A stretch of DNA of 36,519 bases from Oscillospiraceae bacterium (GTDB lineage: Bacteria; Bacillota; Clostridia; Oscillospirales; Oscillospiraceae), in contig JAFXUU010000019.1 of the NCBI GenBank assembly GCA_017524845.1, positions 1 to 36,519 on the forward strand, written 5' to 3'. Made by a program: the position numbers and the translations under genes. This document shows, piece by piece, positions 1 through 8,661 of the stretch. The first letter of the stretch is position 1. Every line of letters starts with the position of its first letter. The notes beneath the pieces are model-generated. The model ran no database searches. It worked only from the letters and a program-made list of their open reading frames with translations, and had not been told where the DNA came from.

Positions 1-188
1 GAGGGATCCTCCACGCCGAACATGGCCGCCGCCAGCCTGCGGCAGGCACATGCCTCCTCCGCTGCGCGGACCGCCGGGGGATGGGCGCCCCTGCCGGGGC
101 TTCCCAGGGTCCTTACCGCCGCTGCCCCTGCCCTGGCCACGCCGGGCGGCTTCATCAGCGTCGTGGCCGCATTGTCAAAATAGATCAT
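1..188 (-). CDS. Class V aminotransferase / cysteine desulfurase-like protein, N-terminal part
   Basis: The reading frame opens at an ATG at 188 and continues off the left edge, giving about 62 residues. It begins MIYFDNAATTLMKPP, the characteristic start of PLP-dependent class V aminotransferases of the cysteine desulfurase (NifS/SufS) group, where the DNAATT strand lies near the active site. Such enzymes remove sulfur or selenium from cysteine or selenocysteine. The start codon overlaps the stop of the upstream DUF3343 gene (ATGA), so the two are probably translationally coupled. The PLP lysine and catalytic cysteine would lie outside the window, so the subfamily cannot be assigned. The family call is firm; desulfurase versus related lyase is inference. 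Confidence 0.8.
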   Translation of the reverse strand, partial: MIYFDNAATTLMKPPGVARAGAAAVRTLGSPGRGAHPPAVRAAEEACACRRLAAAMFGVEDP

Positions 189-394
189 GGCCCCATCCCC
201 TCACCGGCGGGAAATCCGGCTTGCAGGAGCGCGGCGCGGGTCCGCTCCAGGAACTGCGTCTGCACCCGGATGCCGTAGCCGCAGCCTCCGGCAGCGGGCC
301 GCCGGGCCAGGGACGCGGGGATCCGCTTCGCGCGGAGGAGCTCCAGGCCCCGCTGCGCCTCCGTCAGTGAGCGGAACGGAAGGTAGGAATACAT
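185..394 (-). CDS. DUF3343 protein (putative Se/S carrier-like)
   Basis: A 69-residue protein starting MYSYLPFRSLTEA, with a glycine-flanked cysteine (AAGGCGYGIRV, about residues 37-47). This fits the DUF3343 family, which is often described as a possible sulfur or selenium carrier because of its conserved cysteine and its neighbours. I chose the ATG at 394 over an upstream one at 418 because an AGGGGG stretch precedes 394 at workable spacing, and because homology-like sequence begins here. The gene overlaps the following cysteine-desulfurase-like gene by four bases, which supports a joint role in sulfur or selenium transfer. The role is inferred from family and context. Confidence 0.7.
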   Translation of the reverse strand: MYSYLPFRSLTEAQRGLELLRAKRIPASLARRPAAGGCGYGIRVQTQFLERTRAALLQAGFPAGEGMGP

Positions 395-569
395 AAAGGG
401 TCGCCCCCTGTTCGTCATGCGATTATCCGGCAGGACAGCCTGCTCGGTCTGATCGGACAATCGTCGGAATAAGGAAAGACCGGCGGCCGGACGCGCCCAG
501 TCGTCGGGCGCGCGCGTCTCCGCACGGTCTTGCCGTATCATTCTATGCCAGGGGATCCCCTCTCGTGTC
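395..569. other. Intergenic stretch with a GC hairpin
   Basis: This 175-base gap separates lon from the DUF3343 gene. It holds one clear hairpin (arms 492-498 and 506-512, 7 bp, 7-base loop) but no T-run after it on either strand, so it is at most a weak terminator for lon. An open frame crosses it upstream of the DUF3343 start but lacks a ribosome binding site. I see no convincing promoter or RNA gene. Confidence 0.4.
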
Positions 570-2990
570 TCAGTTGGGATGGGTGCGCTCCGGGCTCCGG
601 TCAGGCTCCGCAGGGGCTGCGGGCATCAGGTTCTGAGGCTTCGGCTCCGGCCGCCAGGGCCGGACGCCCGTGAAGTCCAGGGCCAGGTGCAGGACGTCGT
701 CGATATGGGAGGCGGTGATGAATTTCAGCCTTGCGCGGACGTCCTGGTCGATCTCCGCCAGGTCGGGCTCGTTCTCCTTGGGGATGATGACGGTATCCGC
801 GCCCGCACGGAGAGCCGCCATGGTCTTTTCCTTCAGGCCGCCGATGGCCAGCACCCTGCCCCGCAGGGTGATCTCCCCGGTCATGGCGATGTTGCCGCGC
901 ACCCGCGCGCCGGTCAGGGCGGAGATCATGGCCAGGGTCATGGTGATGCCGGCGCTGGGCCCGTCCTTGGGCACGGCCCCCTCCGGGAAGTGCACGAGGA
1001 TATCCTTCGTGCGGTGGAAGGCGGGATCGATGCCCAGCAGCTCCGCGCGGCTGCGTATGTACCCCATGCCCGCCGCGGCGGATTCCTTCATGACCTCGCC
1101 CAGGTTGCCGGTGAGGCGCAGCATGCCGGTGCCCTCGATCACCGCCACCTCCACGTCCAGGGTGACGCCGCCTACGCTGGTCCACGCCAGCCCTCTGGCG
1201 AGACCCACCGTATCCTCCCGGCGCTTCTCCTCCGGCTTATACTTCCGCACGCCCAGGAAGCTCTCCAGCTCCTTCACCGGCACGGTCACGGAGGGGACCC
1301 CCTCCTCCACCAGCCTGACGGCGGCCTTGCGGCAGATGGCGCCCAGCTCCCGCTCCAGGGTACGGACGCCGGATTCCTGCGTCCAGCCGGTGATGACGGC
1401 CCGCAGGGCGGCGTCGGACACCCGCAGCTGGCGGGCCTTGATGCCGTGCTTCTCCCGCTGCTTGGGAAGGAGATGATCCTTGGCGATGTGCAGCTTTTCT
1501 TCGTCCGTATAGCTGCTCAGCTCGATGACCTCCATCCGGTCCAGCAGCGGACGGGGGATAGACGACGTGGTATTTGCGGTGGTGATGAACACCACGTTGC
1601 TCAGGTCGAAGGGGACCTCCAGATAGTGATCCCGGAAGGCGTAGTTCTGCTCGGAATCCAGGGCCTCCAGCAGGGCGGAGGACGGGTCCCCACGGTAATC
1701 CGTGCCCAGCTTGTCCACCTCGTCCAGCAGCAGGACGGGGTTGGCGCTGCCGGCCTGAGCCATGGCGTTCATGATCCTGCCGGGCATGGCGCCCACGTAG
1801 GTCTTCCGGTGGCCCCGGATCTCCGCCTCGTCGTGCACGCCGCCCAGACTGATGCGGCTGAGCTTTCTTCCCATGGCCCGGGCGATGCTGATGCCGATGG
1901 AGGTCTTGCCGGTACCCGGGGGGCCCACCAGGCAGAGGATGGCGCCCTTCATATCCGGCGCCAGCTGCTTCACGGCGACGAACTCCAGGATGCGCTCTTT
2001 CACCTTCTGCAGGCCGTAGTGATCCTCGTCCAGGATCCTCCGGGTCTTTTCCACGTTGAAATCGTCCTCGGTGTATTTTCCCCAGGGGAGCTCCAGGACC
2101 TTGTCCAGATAGGTGCGCAGCACCGCGCCCTCGGAGGAACCCATGCCCTGGTGGTTCAGGCGGCTGAGCTCCTTCCGGAGCTTTTCCTTCACCTCGTCGG
2201 AGGCGGGCAGCGCTTCGATCTTCGACCTATATTCGTCGTATTCCGACTCGGCCTCCTGCTCCTCGTCCATCCCCAGCTCCTGCTGTATGGTCCGCATCTG
2301 CTCCCGCAGGATGCTCTCCCGGTGGGCGGCCATCATGCGGCCCTGGGTCTTCTGATGGAGCTGGGATTCCACCTCCAGCACTTCGATCTCGTACTCCAGA
2401 AACTCGTTCATCTTCTCCAGCCGCCGCAGAGGCTGGACCGTTTCCAGGATCGTCTGCTTCTTCTCATGGGGAATGTGCATGTTCTGGGCCAGGAAATCCG
2501 CCAGGGCGCCGGGATCGCGATACCCGTCCACGTTGCCGCTGACGGGGCCGTTGCCCTGCAGGAGCATGCGCATATGGCCCACCAGGCCCCGGGTGCGGCG
2601 CATGAGAGCCTCCCGCAGCCGGACGTGCTCCAGGTCGGCCTCCTCCGGGATGAGCTCCACGGCCGCTTCCATCCAGGGCTTCATGGCGATGATGCGGTTG
2701 AGCTGCGCCCGGCTCTTGCCCTCCACCAGGACCCGGACGGCGCCGCCGGGCATACGCAGGATCTGCCGTACGTAGGCCACGCAGCCGATATGATACAGGT
2801 CGCGCTCCTCCGGCTCCTCGATATCGGCATCCCGCTGGGCCAGCAGGAAGATGCGGCGTTCCCCTTCCATGGCCTGATCCAGAGCGGCGACGGAAATCGG
2901 CCGCTCGATATCGAAATTCAGGATCATGGCCGGGAACACGGAGAGGCCCCGCAGGGCGATCATCGGCAGTTTTTCAAAATTCTCTGTCAT
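570..2990 (-). CDS. lon: ATP-dependent protease Lon
   Basis: 806 residues, full length for bacterial LonA, a cytoplasmic homohexameric AAA+ serine protease that degrades misfolded and regulatory proteins. The N-terminal substrate-binding domain occupies about residues 1-200, followed by a helical stretch. The AAA+ module has Walker A GPPGTGKT at 356-363 and Walker B ending DEVDK at about 423-427. The protease domain carries the catalytic dyad Ser679 (PKDGPSAG) and Lys722 (GGLKEK), the same numbers as in E. coli. The ATG at 2990 is preceded by GAGG at 8-base spacing. It is the last gene of tig-clpP-clpX-lon, 60 bases after clpX with a strong hairpin between them. No truncation is visible. Confidence 0.98.
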   Translation of the reverse strand: MTENFEKLPMIALRGLSVFPAMILNFDIERPISVAALDQAMEGERRIFLLAQRDADIEEPEERDLYHIGCVAYVRQILRMPGGAVRVLVEGKSRAQLNRIIAMKPWMEAAVELIPEEADLEHVRLREALMRRTRGLVGHMRMLLQGNGPVSGNVDGYRDPGALADFLAQNMHIPHEKKQTILETVQPLRRLEKMNEFLEYEIEVLEVESQLHQKTQGRMMAAHRESILREQMRTIQQELGMDEEQEAESEYDEYRSKIEALPASDEVKEKLRKELSRLNHQGMGSSEGAVLRTYLDKVLELPWGKYTEDDFNVEKTRRILDEDHYGLQKVKERILEFVAVKQLAPDMKGAILCLVGPPGTGKTSIGISIARAMGRKLSRISLGGVHDEAEIRGHRKTYVGAMPGRIMNAMAQAGSANPVLLLDEVDKLGTDYRGDPSSALLEALDSEQNYAFRDHYLEVPFDLSNVVFITTANTTSSIPRPLLDRMEVIELSSYTDEEKLHIAKDHLLPKQREKHGIKARQLRVSDAALRAVITGWTQESGVRTLERELGAICRKAAVRLVEEGVPSVTVPVKELESFLGVRKYKPEEKRREDTVGLARGLAWTSVGGVTLDVEVAVIEGTGMLRLTGNLGEVMKESAAAGMGYIRSRAELLGIDPAFHRTKDILVHFPEGAVPKDGPSAGITMTLAMISALTGARVRGNIAMTGEITLRGRVLAIGGLKEKTMAALRAGADTVIIPKENEPDLAEIDQDVRARLKFITASHIDDVLHLALDFTGVRPWRPEPKPQNLMPAAPAEPDRSPERTHPN

Positions 2991-3013
2991 AACTGGTACC
3001 TCGCAATAGCGCA

Positions 3014-3037
3014 GGGGACGGTCTCAGGACCGTCCCC
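3014..3037 (-). terminator. Hairpin between clpX and lon
   Basis: A perfect 10-bp stem (3014-3023 with 3028-3037) and a 4-base loop fill most of the 60-base clpX-lon gap. No T-run follows on the minus strand, so partial attenuation or an mRNA processing/stability element is more likely than full termination. It could lower lon expression relative to clpX or protect the upstream transcript. Confidence 0.45.
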
Positions 3038-3050
3038 GGTGGGTCAGCCG

Positions 3051-4307
3051 TCAGCCGGCTATCTCTTTCGGCGCGCGGCGCAGCACGGGCTCTTCCTCGC
3101 CCCGTACGCAGCCCGCGGTGATCTCGACTCCCGTGATGCCGGGATCCGAGGGGATGCGGAACATCACGTCCCGCATCAGGTTTTCCATGATGCTCCTGAG
3201 GCCCCGGGCGCCCAGGTCCATGGCCAGCGTCTTGTCGGCGATGGCCTCCAGCGCCTCCGGGGTGAAGCTGAGCATCACGTGGTCGTAGCCCAACAGGGTC
3301 TGATACTGTTTGGTCAGGCTGTTCTTAGGCTCCGTCAGGATACGGATCATATCCTCCCTGGTGAGGCTGTGGAGGGGGGTGATCACGGGAAGCCGCCCCA
3401 CAAGCTCGGGGATGAGCCCGTATTTCAGGATGTCGTGAGGCTGCACGTTCTGCAGGATCTCCCCGATGTTCATTTCCTTTTTGCTCTGCACCTCGCCGCC
3501 GAAGCCGATGGTCGTCTTGTTCCGCCGGTCCTCGATGATCTTTTCGATGCCCGCGAAGGCGCCGCCGCAGATGAAAAGGATGTTGGAGGTGTCGATCTGG
3601 ATGAATTCCTGATGGGGATGTTTGCGCCCGCCCTGGGGCGGCACGTTCGCCACGGTCCCCTCCAGGATCTTCAGCAGCGCCTGCTGCACGCCCTCGCCGC
3701 TGACGTCCCGGGTGATGGATACGTTCTCGCTCTTCCGGGAGATCTTGTCCAGCTCGTCGATATAGATGATGCCCCGCTGGGCCAGCTCCACGTCGTAGTC
3801 GGCAGCCTGGAGCAGACGCAGGAGGATGTTCTCCACGTCGTCGCCCACGTAGCCCGCCTCCGTCAGCGTCGTGGCGTCCGCGATGGCAAAGGGCACGTCC
3901 AGCAGCTTGGCCAGGCTCTGGGCGAACATGGTCTTCCCGCAGCCGGTGGGCCCGATCAGAAGGATGTTGCTCTTCTGCAGCTCCACGTCGTCGCCGCTGC
4001 CGAAGAAAATGCGCTTGTAGTGATTGTAGACTGCCACGGAGATGGTGACCTTCGCTTCCTCCTGCCCCACGATATACTGATCCAGGAATTCCTTGATCTC
4101 CAGGGGCTTGGGCAGGCCCTCCTCCTGCATCTGCTTCATCATCTGCCGGCTCTTCCGCTGCTGGGGCAGGTAATCCTCCCCCATCACGCTGAGGCAGAGC
4201 TCCACGCACTCGTTGCAGATGTAGGCGTTCCGGCCGGCGATGAGCCTTTCCACCTCGTCCTGGCTCTTTCCGCAGAAAGAGCAGCGCGGATTCCGTTTGT
4301 CTTCCAT
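3051..4307 (-). CDS. clpX: ClpX, ATP-binding unfoldase of ClpXP
   Basis: 418 residues. ClpX is the hexameric AAA+ unfoldase that feeds substrates, including tmRNA-tagged proteins, into ClpP. The zinc-binding domain has Cys9, Cys12, Cys31 and Cys34 (CSFC...CNEC). Walker A GPTGCGKT is at 119-126, the pore-loop GYVG at 152-155, Walker B ending DELDK at about 184-188, and the ClpP-docking IGF loop at 267-269 (TIGFGG). I prefer the ATG at 4307 ([12 protein letters not shown]), which has GGAG 10 bases upstream; an in-frame GTG at 4331 would add eight residues. It starts 25 bases after the clpP stop, in the same operon. Confidence 0.97.
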   Translation of the reverse strand: MEDKRNPRCSFCGKSQDEVERLIAGRNAYICNECVELCLSVMGEDYLPQQRKSRQMMKQMQEEGLPKPLEIKEFLDQYIVGQEEAKVTISVAVYNHYKRIFFGSGDDVELQKSNILLIGPTGCGKTMFAQSLAKLLDVPFAIADATTLTEAGYVGDDVENILLRLLQAADYDVELAQRGIIYIDELDKISRKSENVSITRDVSGEGVQQALLKILEGTVANVPPQGGRKHPHQEFIQIDTSNILFICGGAFAGIEKIIEDRRNKTTIGFGGEVQSKKEMNIGEILQNVQPHDILKYGLIPELVGRLPVITPLHSLTREDMIRILTEPKNSLTKQYQTLLGYDHVMLSFTPEALEAIADKTLAMDLGARGLRSIMENLMRDVMFRIPSDPGITGVEITAGCVRGEEEPVLRRAPKEIAG

Positions 4308-4332
4308 AGATCTGCCGCTCCGTCCCGCCACG

Positions 4333-4917
4333 TCAGCGTTTATAGATCACACTGTCGATGAGGCCGTATTCCTTCGCTTCCTCGGCGCTCATCCAGTTGT
4401 TGCGTTCACAGTCGGCATAGACCTGGTCGTAGGGCTTGCCGCAGTTCCTGGCGATGATCTCCGTCAGGGTCTTTTTGATCCGGCCCATGTGCCTGGCTTC
4501 GATCTGGATGTCCGTCTCCTGGCCCTTGGTCTCGCCCAGGACCTGGTGGATCATGACCTCGGCGTTGGGCAGACAGATCCGCTTCCCCGGCGCGCCGGAG
4601 GAGAGCAGGAAAGCGCCCATGCTGGCGGCCATGCCCACGCAGATGGTGGAGACGTCCGCCTTGATATACTGCATGGTATCGTAGATGGCCAGCCCGTCCG
4701 TCACGCTGCCGCCGGGGCTGTTGATATAAAACTGGATATCCTTGTCGGGGTCCTGAGCCTCCAGATACAGCAGCTCGGCCACGATCACGCTGGAGGACGC
4801 CTCGTTCACTTCCCCGTTGAGGAAGACGATGCGGTCGTTCAGCAGCCTGGAATAAATGTCGTAAGAGCGTTCTCCGCGGGAGGTCTGCTCCACAACGTAG
4901 GGCACCAAAGTACTCAT
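4333..4917 (-). CDS. clpP: ClpP protease subunit with Asn at the catalytic Asp position
   Basis: 194 residues, normal for ClpP, the barrel-forming serine peptidase that works with ClpX. The start at 4917 ([15 protein letters not shown]) has a consensus AGGAGG eight bases upstream, better than the in-frame ATG at 4950. The nucleophile Ser99 (GMAASMG) and His124 (MIHQ) are present. In the segment that normally reads ERD with the third triad residue Asp, this protein reads [11 protein letters not shown], so position 173 is Asn (codon AAC). The rest is intact, so I expect a folded enzyme with possibly altered activity. It lies between tig and clpX; no second clpP is in the window. Confidence 0.96.
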   Translation of the reverse strand: MSTLVPYVVEQTSRGERSYDIYSRLLNDRIVFLNGEVNEASSSVIVAELLYLEAQDPDKDIQFYINSPGGSVTDGLAIYDTMQYIKADVSTICVGMAASMGAFLLSSGAPGKRICLPNAEVMIHQVLGETKGQETDIQIEARHMGRIKKTLTEIIARNCGKPYDQVYADCERNNWMSAEEAKEYGLIDSVIYKR

Positions 4918-4971
4918 GTGCGATTCCTCCTTCTCCCGGTTAAGGATCATAGCCCGCCGGGCGGGGTTTTA

Positions 4972-4989
4972 TTCCTCCGCCGGGAGGAA
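4972..4989 (-). other. Small hairpin between tig and clpP
   Basis: A 7-bp inverted repeat (4972-4978 with 4983-4989) lies directly after the tig stop codon, followed by a second GC-rich imperfect repeat before the clpP ribosome binding site. No T-run follows on the minus strand. It is probably an intercistronic RNA structure rather than a terminator. Confidence 0.3.
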
Positions 4990-4990
4990 C

Positions 4991-6349
4991 TTACTCCGCC
5001 GGCTTCTCCTCGGTCTCGGCGTCCGCAGCGGCTTCCGCCTCGGCGGGCTCCACCTTCTCCGGCTCGGGCTCCGGCAGGGCGACGGCGTTCTCGATGATGA
5101 AGTCGGCAGCCTTCGTATAGAGGATGCTCTCCTCCATCATGTCGGTGTCCATGAAATTCTTGATGGTGTCCACGTCCATGCCGTACTGCTCGGCCAGTTT
5201 TGCCAGCTGCTTCTCCTTGTCCTCCTCGCCCACGGTGATGCCTTCCAGATCGGCGATCTTCTTGAGGGCCAGCTCCTGGCGGATGGTCTTCTCCGCAGTG
5301 ACCTGCTGGGACTTGGTGAAATCGGCGAGGTTGGTGCCCATCCAGCTGAGATAGGTGTCGAAGGAAATACCCTGGTTCTGGATGCGCTGGGCCATATCCT
5401 CCACCATCTGCTGGGCGCGCTGCTCCACCATGGCGTCGTTCAGGTCGACCTTCATCCCGTCCACGACCTGGGCCAGGAGGAGATCCAGGAAATCGTCCCG
5501 GGTCTTGCTTTCCTTCTGCTTGATAAGCTTGTCCTCGATGTTCTTGCGGAAATCCGCCAGCGTGTCGAACTCGCTCACGTCCTTGGCAAACTCGTCGTCC
5601 GCCTCGGGCAGGAGCTTCTCCTTGACCTCGTGCACGTGGCACTTGAAGACCGCGGGCTTGCCCTTCAGGTTCTCGGCATGGTAATCCTCGGGGAAGGTGA
5701 CGTTCACTTCCGTGTCGTCTCCGGCGGAGGCGCCGATCAGCTGGATCTCAAAGCCGGGGATGAAGCTGTTGGAGCCGATCTCCAGATCGTGCTTTTCGCC
5801 CTTGCCGCCCTCGAAGGGAACGCCGTCGATGAAGCCCTCGTAGTCGATCACGACGGTGTCGCCGAACTTGGCGGGACGCTCCGCCGTCTGCACGGTGGCG
5901 TTGCGCTCCCGGAGCTGGTCCACCTCCATGTCGATCTCGGCGGGATCCACCTTGACCGCCTTGCGCACGGCCTCCAGGCCCTTGTACTGCCCAAGCTCGA
6001 CCTCGGGGTAAAGCACGGCGTTGAACTTCAGCGTGAGGGACTTGTCGTCCTCGACCTTGGCGTCTTCGATGGAGGGATTGGCGACGACCTTCAGTTCCTT
6101 TTCCTTGACGGAGTAGAAATAGGCATCGGGTGCGACTTCGTTGATGGCGTCTTCATAAAACACCGATTCCCCGTACATGGCCTCCACGATCTTCCGGGGG
6201 GCCTTGCCCTTTCGGAATCCGGGGATCTGGATGCTCTTGCGGTTTTTGTTGAAGACCTTGACGAGGGCGGCCTCAAACTCCTCGGGGGAAACGGAAACGG
6301 TGATCTCTGCGCTGTTTTTCTCTTTCTTTTCGATGCTCTTGACTTCCAT
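4991..6349 (-). CDS. tig: Trigger factor, ribosome-associated chaperone
   Basis: 452 residues. Trigger factor binds the ribosome at the exit tunnel and shields nascent chains; its middle domain is an FKBP-type prolyl isomerase. The ribosome-binding signature GFRKGKAP is at 44-51. The FKBP domain contains YEGFIDGVPFEGGKGE and the SFIPGFEIQLIG segment. The C-terminal arm is helical and ends in an unusually acidic Glu/Ala/Pro-rich tail of about 25 residues, common as a variable end in the family. The ATG at 6349 has GGAGG 10 bases upstream. It is the first gene of the tig-clpP-clpX-lon cluster. Confidence 0.98.
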   Translation of the reverse strand: MEVKSIEKKEKNSAEITVSVSPEEFEAALVKVFNKNRKSIQIPGFRKGKAPRKIVEAMYGESVFYEDAINEVAPDAYFYSVKEKELKVVANPSIEDAKVEDDKSLTLKFNAVLYPEVELGQYKGLEAVRKAVKVDPAEIDMEVDQLRERNATVQTAERPAKFGDTVVIDYEGFIDGVPFEGGKGEKHDLEIGSNSFIPGFEIQLIGASAGDDTEVNVTFPEDYHAENLKGKPAVFKCHVHEVKEKLLPEADDEFAKDVSEFDTLADFRKNIEDKLIKQKESKTRDDFLDLLLAQVVDGMKVDLNDAMVEQRAQQMVEDMAQRIQNQGISFDTYLSWMGTNLADFTKSQQVTAEKTIRQELALKKIADLEGITVGEEDKEKQLAKLAEQYGMDVDTIKNFMDTDMMEESILYTKAADFIIENAVALPEPEPEKVEPAEAEAAADAETEEKPAE

Positions 6350-6407
6350 GTCGGCTTATCCTCCCATACAGAATGACGCATAAAGCAGATTTTTCTACAG
6401 TAGATTT

Positions 6408-6413
6408 ACTATA
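6408..6413 (-). promoter_or_regulatory. Possible -10 element of the tig operon
   Basis: The 103-base gap upstream of tig contains TATAGT on the minus strand (6408-6413), about 60 bases before the start codon. No good -35 hexamer is visible at 16-18 bases. I see neither a CtsR box nor a CIRCE element, so heat-shock control is not supported by sequence. Confidence 0.35.
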
Positions 6414-6452
6414 TCACAGCCGCTCGACTTTTGCCACACTTTTTTTCTGACG

Positions 6453-7169
6453 TCACAGAACCGCGGCGGGCGCCTCCCCATCCCGGATGCGCCGGGGCGC
6501 GAAGCCCAGATAATCCGCGCTGACCAGCTGATAATGCACGCCCTCGACCCAGCCCTGGACGGCCCCCTTCTGTCCCGGACCGTGGAGGTGCCCGTAGTAG
6601 CACTCCTTCACGCTCCAGGCGCCGAGGAGCGACGTGATCTCCCGGCAGACGTAATCCGCGCCGTAGCGGGGCGGATAGTGGAGGAAGCAGAGCTTTTCCC
6701 TGTCCCCCGCCGCCTTCAGTGACGCTTCCAGGCGCATGATCTCCCGGTTCATGATCTTCTTGTCGTGTACGCCGCCCTTTTCCTCCTCGAAAAACCAGCC
6801 GCGGGTGCCGCAGAGGGCCAGGTCTCCCCACAGGACGCAGTTGTTGTGCAGGATCTCGATGCTGCGGATGCCCTCCGCGGCGAAGAAGCGCTCCATCTTG
6901 GCGGCTGTGGTCCACCAGTAATCGTGGTTCCCCTTCAGGATGATCTTCCGGCCCGGCAGCTCGTCGATGAAATGAAAATCGGCGGCTGCCTCCTTTAGGC
7001 TCATGCCCCAGCTGAGATCTCCGCAGAGGACGACGGCGTCCTCCGCCTTCAGGGCGGAAAAGCTCTCACGCAGCCGCCGGACGTGGTCCGCCCACCGGTC
7101 GCCGAAAACGTCCATGGGCTTGTCCGAGCTCAGAGACAGGTGCAGGTCGCCGATGACGTAGAGGGCCAT
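6453..7169 (-). CDS. Calcineurin-like metallophosphoesterase
   Basis: 238 residues with the full set of calcineurin-like phosphoesterase motifs: GDLHL near the N-terminus, GDLSWG, GNHDYWW and GHLHG near the C-terminus. These coordinate the two metal ions of the active site. It resembles the predicted-phosphohydrolase group found widely in Firmicutes. No signal peptide or membrane segment is visible, so it is cytoplasmic. The start at 7169 is 2 bases from the thrC stop, so it is the last gene of the long operon from rplS. The substrate is unknown. Confidence 0.85.
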   Translation of the reverse strand: MALYVIGDLHLSLSSDKPMDVFGDRWADHVRRLRESFSALKAEDAVVLCGDLSWGMSLKEAAADFHFIDELPGRKIILKGNHDYWWTTAAKMERFFAAEGIRSIEILHNNCVLWGDLALCGTRGWFFEEEKGGVHDKKIMNREIMRLEASLKAAGDREKLCFLHYPPRYGADYVCREITSLLGAWSVKECYYGHLHGPGQKGAVQGWVEGVHYQLVSADYLGFAPRRIRDGEAPAAVL

Positions 7170-7171
7170 GG

Positions 7172-8655
7172 TCAGCCGATCCCCAGCATCTCCAGCACGG
7201 CCCGGGGCATCTCCGTCTTTTCCACCGTCCGATCGAAGCGCACGGGCCGCTTGTCCAGCCCCGCCAGCGGCGGCGGAACCGGCGTGCCGGTGACGCGGGA
7301 AAGGGTCTCGATGAGCTTCGTCCCGCTGCCCTGTGCCTGGGAGCCCACGGCGCGGAGCACGCTGTCGCAGAACTTATACGGGCTGGCGGTGGAGACCACC
7401 ACGGCGGGCTTCCGCTCCCCGTTCTCCCGGCGGCAGCTCTCCAGCACGGCGGCGGCCACCGCCGTGTGCGTATCGATCAGGTATCCGGCCCGGTAACGCT
7501 CGCCGATCTCCCGAAGGGTCTCCTCCTCGCCGCACCAGCCGAAGGCGAAATCCGCCTGCAGGGTCCGGAGAAGCTCCGCAGGGATCTCATAGCTCCCCTT
7601 CCCGGAAAGCTGCTCCATCCAGGCCCGCACCTGCCGGTCGTCCCCGGAGGCCATATACAGCAGCCGCTCCAGATTGCTGGAGATCAGGATGTCCATGGAG
7701 GGGGACATGGTGGTGTGGAAGGGGCGCATCCGGTCGTAGACGCCGGTGCGGAAAAAGTCCGTGAGCACCTTGTTGGAATTGGAAGCGCAGATGAGCCTGT
7801 CCACCGGCAGGCCGCACTTCTTGGCGATCCATCCGGCCAGGATGTCCCCGAAATTCCCCGTGGGCACGCAGAAATCCAGGGGCTCGCCGAAGGGGAGCAT
7901 CCCCGCTGCTGCGGCGTCGCAGTAGGCGGAGAAGTAATAGACCACCTGAGGCAGCAGACGGCCCCAGTTGATGGAATTGGCCGAGGAGAAGAAATAACCC
8001 GCGTCCGCCAGGACCCGGCGCATCTCCCCGTCCCCGAAGATGGCCTTGACGCCGCTCTGCGCGTCGTCGAAATTGCCGCGGACGGCGCAGACGCCCACGT
8101 TTGCGCCCTGCTGGGTGCGCATCTGGAGCTTCTGAACGTCGGAGACCCCGTCGGAGGGATAGAATACGAAGATCCTGGTTCCCTCCACATCCCGAAAGCC
8201 CTCCAGCGCAGCCTTCCCCGTATCACCGGAGGTGGCCACCAGGATGCAGACCTGCTTCGTCTCACGGTCTTCTTCAGGGCGGCGCGCAGGAGGTGGGGCA
8301 TCACCTGCAGGGCCATGTCCTTGAAGGCGCAGGTGGGCCCGTGCCAGAGCTCCAGGAAGGCGGTGCTCCCGTCAAAGAGGCGCAGGGGCGCGGCGGCGCC
8401 GGGGAAGCGCTCCGGAGCGTAAGCCGCCTCGGTATAGGCTTTCAGCTCTTCCGGGGAATAATCCTCCAGAAACAGCCCCATCACGGCGGCCGCCCGCTCC
8501 TCATAGCGCATGGGCAGCAGGGAGCGCAGGAAAGCCTCCCCGACCTGCGGCAGCGTTTCCGGCACGAACAGGCCCCCGTCGGGGCTCAGGCCCCGGGCGA
8601 TGGCCTCGGCGGCGGTCACCTTCAGGGACGCATCTCTCGTACTGACGTATTTCAT
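7172..8655 (-). pseudogene. thrC: Threonine synthase, interrupted by a one-base frameshift
   Basis: Two overlapping frames together encode a complete PLP-dependent threonine synthase of about 494 residues, which converts O-phosphohomoserine to threonine. The first part (8655 down to about 8265) starts MKYVSTRDASLKVTAAEAI and contains the PLP-lysine motif GPTCAFKDMALQ. It then loses frame just after RAALKKTV. The second part (about 8263 to 7172) resumes with ETKQVCILVATSGDTGKAALEG and continues to the normal end. The break is at about 8261-8266, where GTGAG stands in place of an expected GTGGAG, consistent with loss of one G. Both halves are otherwise well conserved, so a recent mutation or a sequencing error is likely. 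The start has AAGGAG upstream. Confidence 0.9.
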
Positions 8656-8661
8656 CGTGCT

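Noticed and set aside
579-4361. Long open frame of 1260 codons on the plus strand over lon and clpX
   Set aside because: It is antisense to two clear genes; the frame stays open because of GC-rich codon use, and the product shows no domain and a skewed Gly/His/Leu/Gln content.
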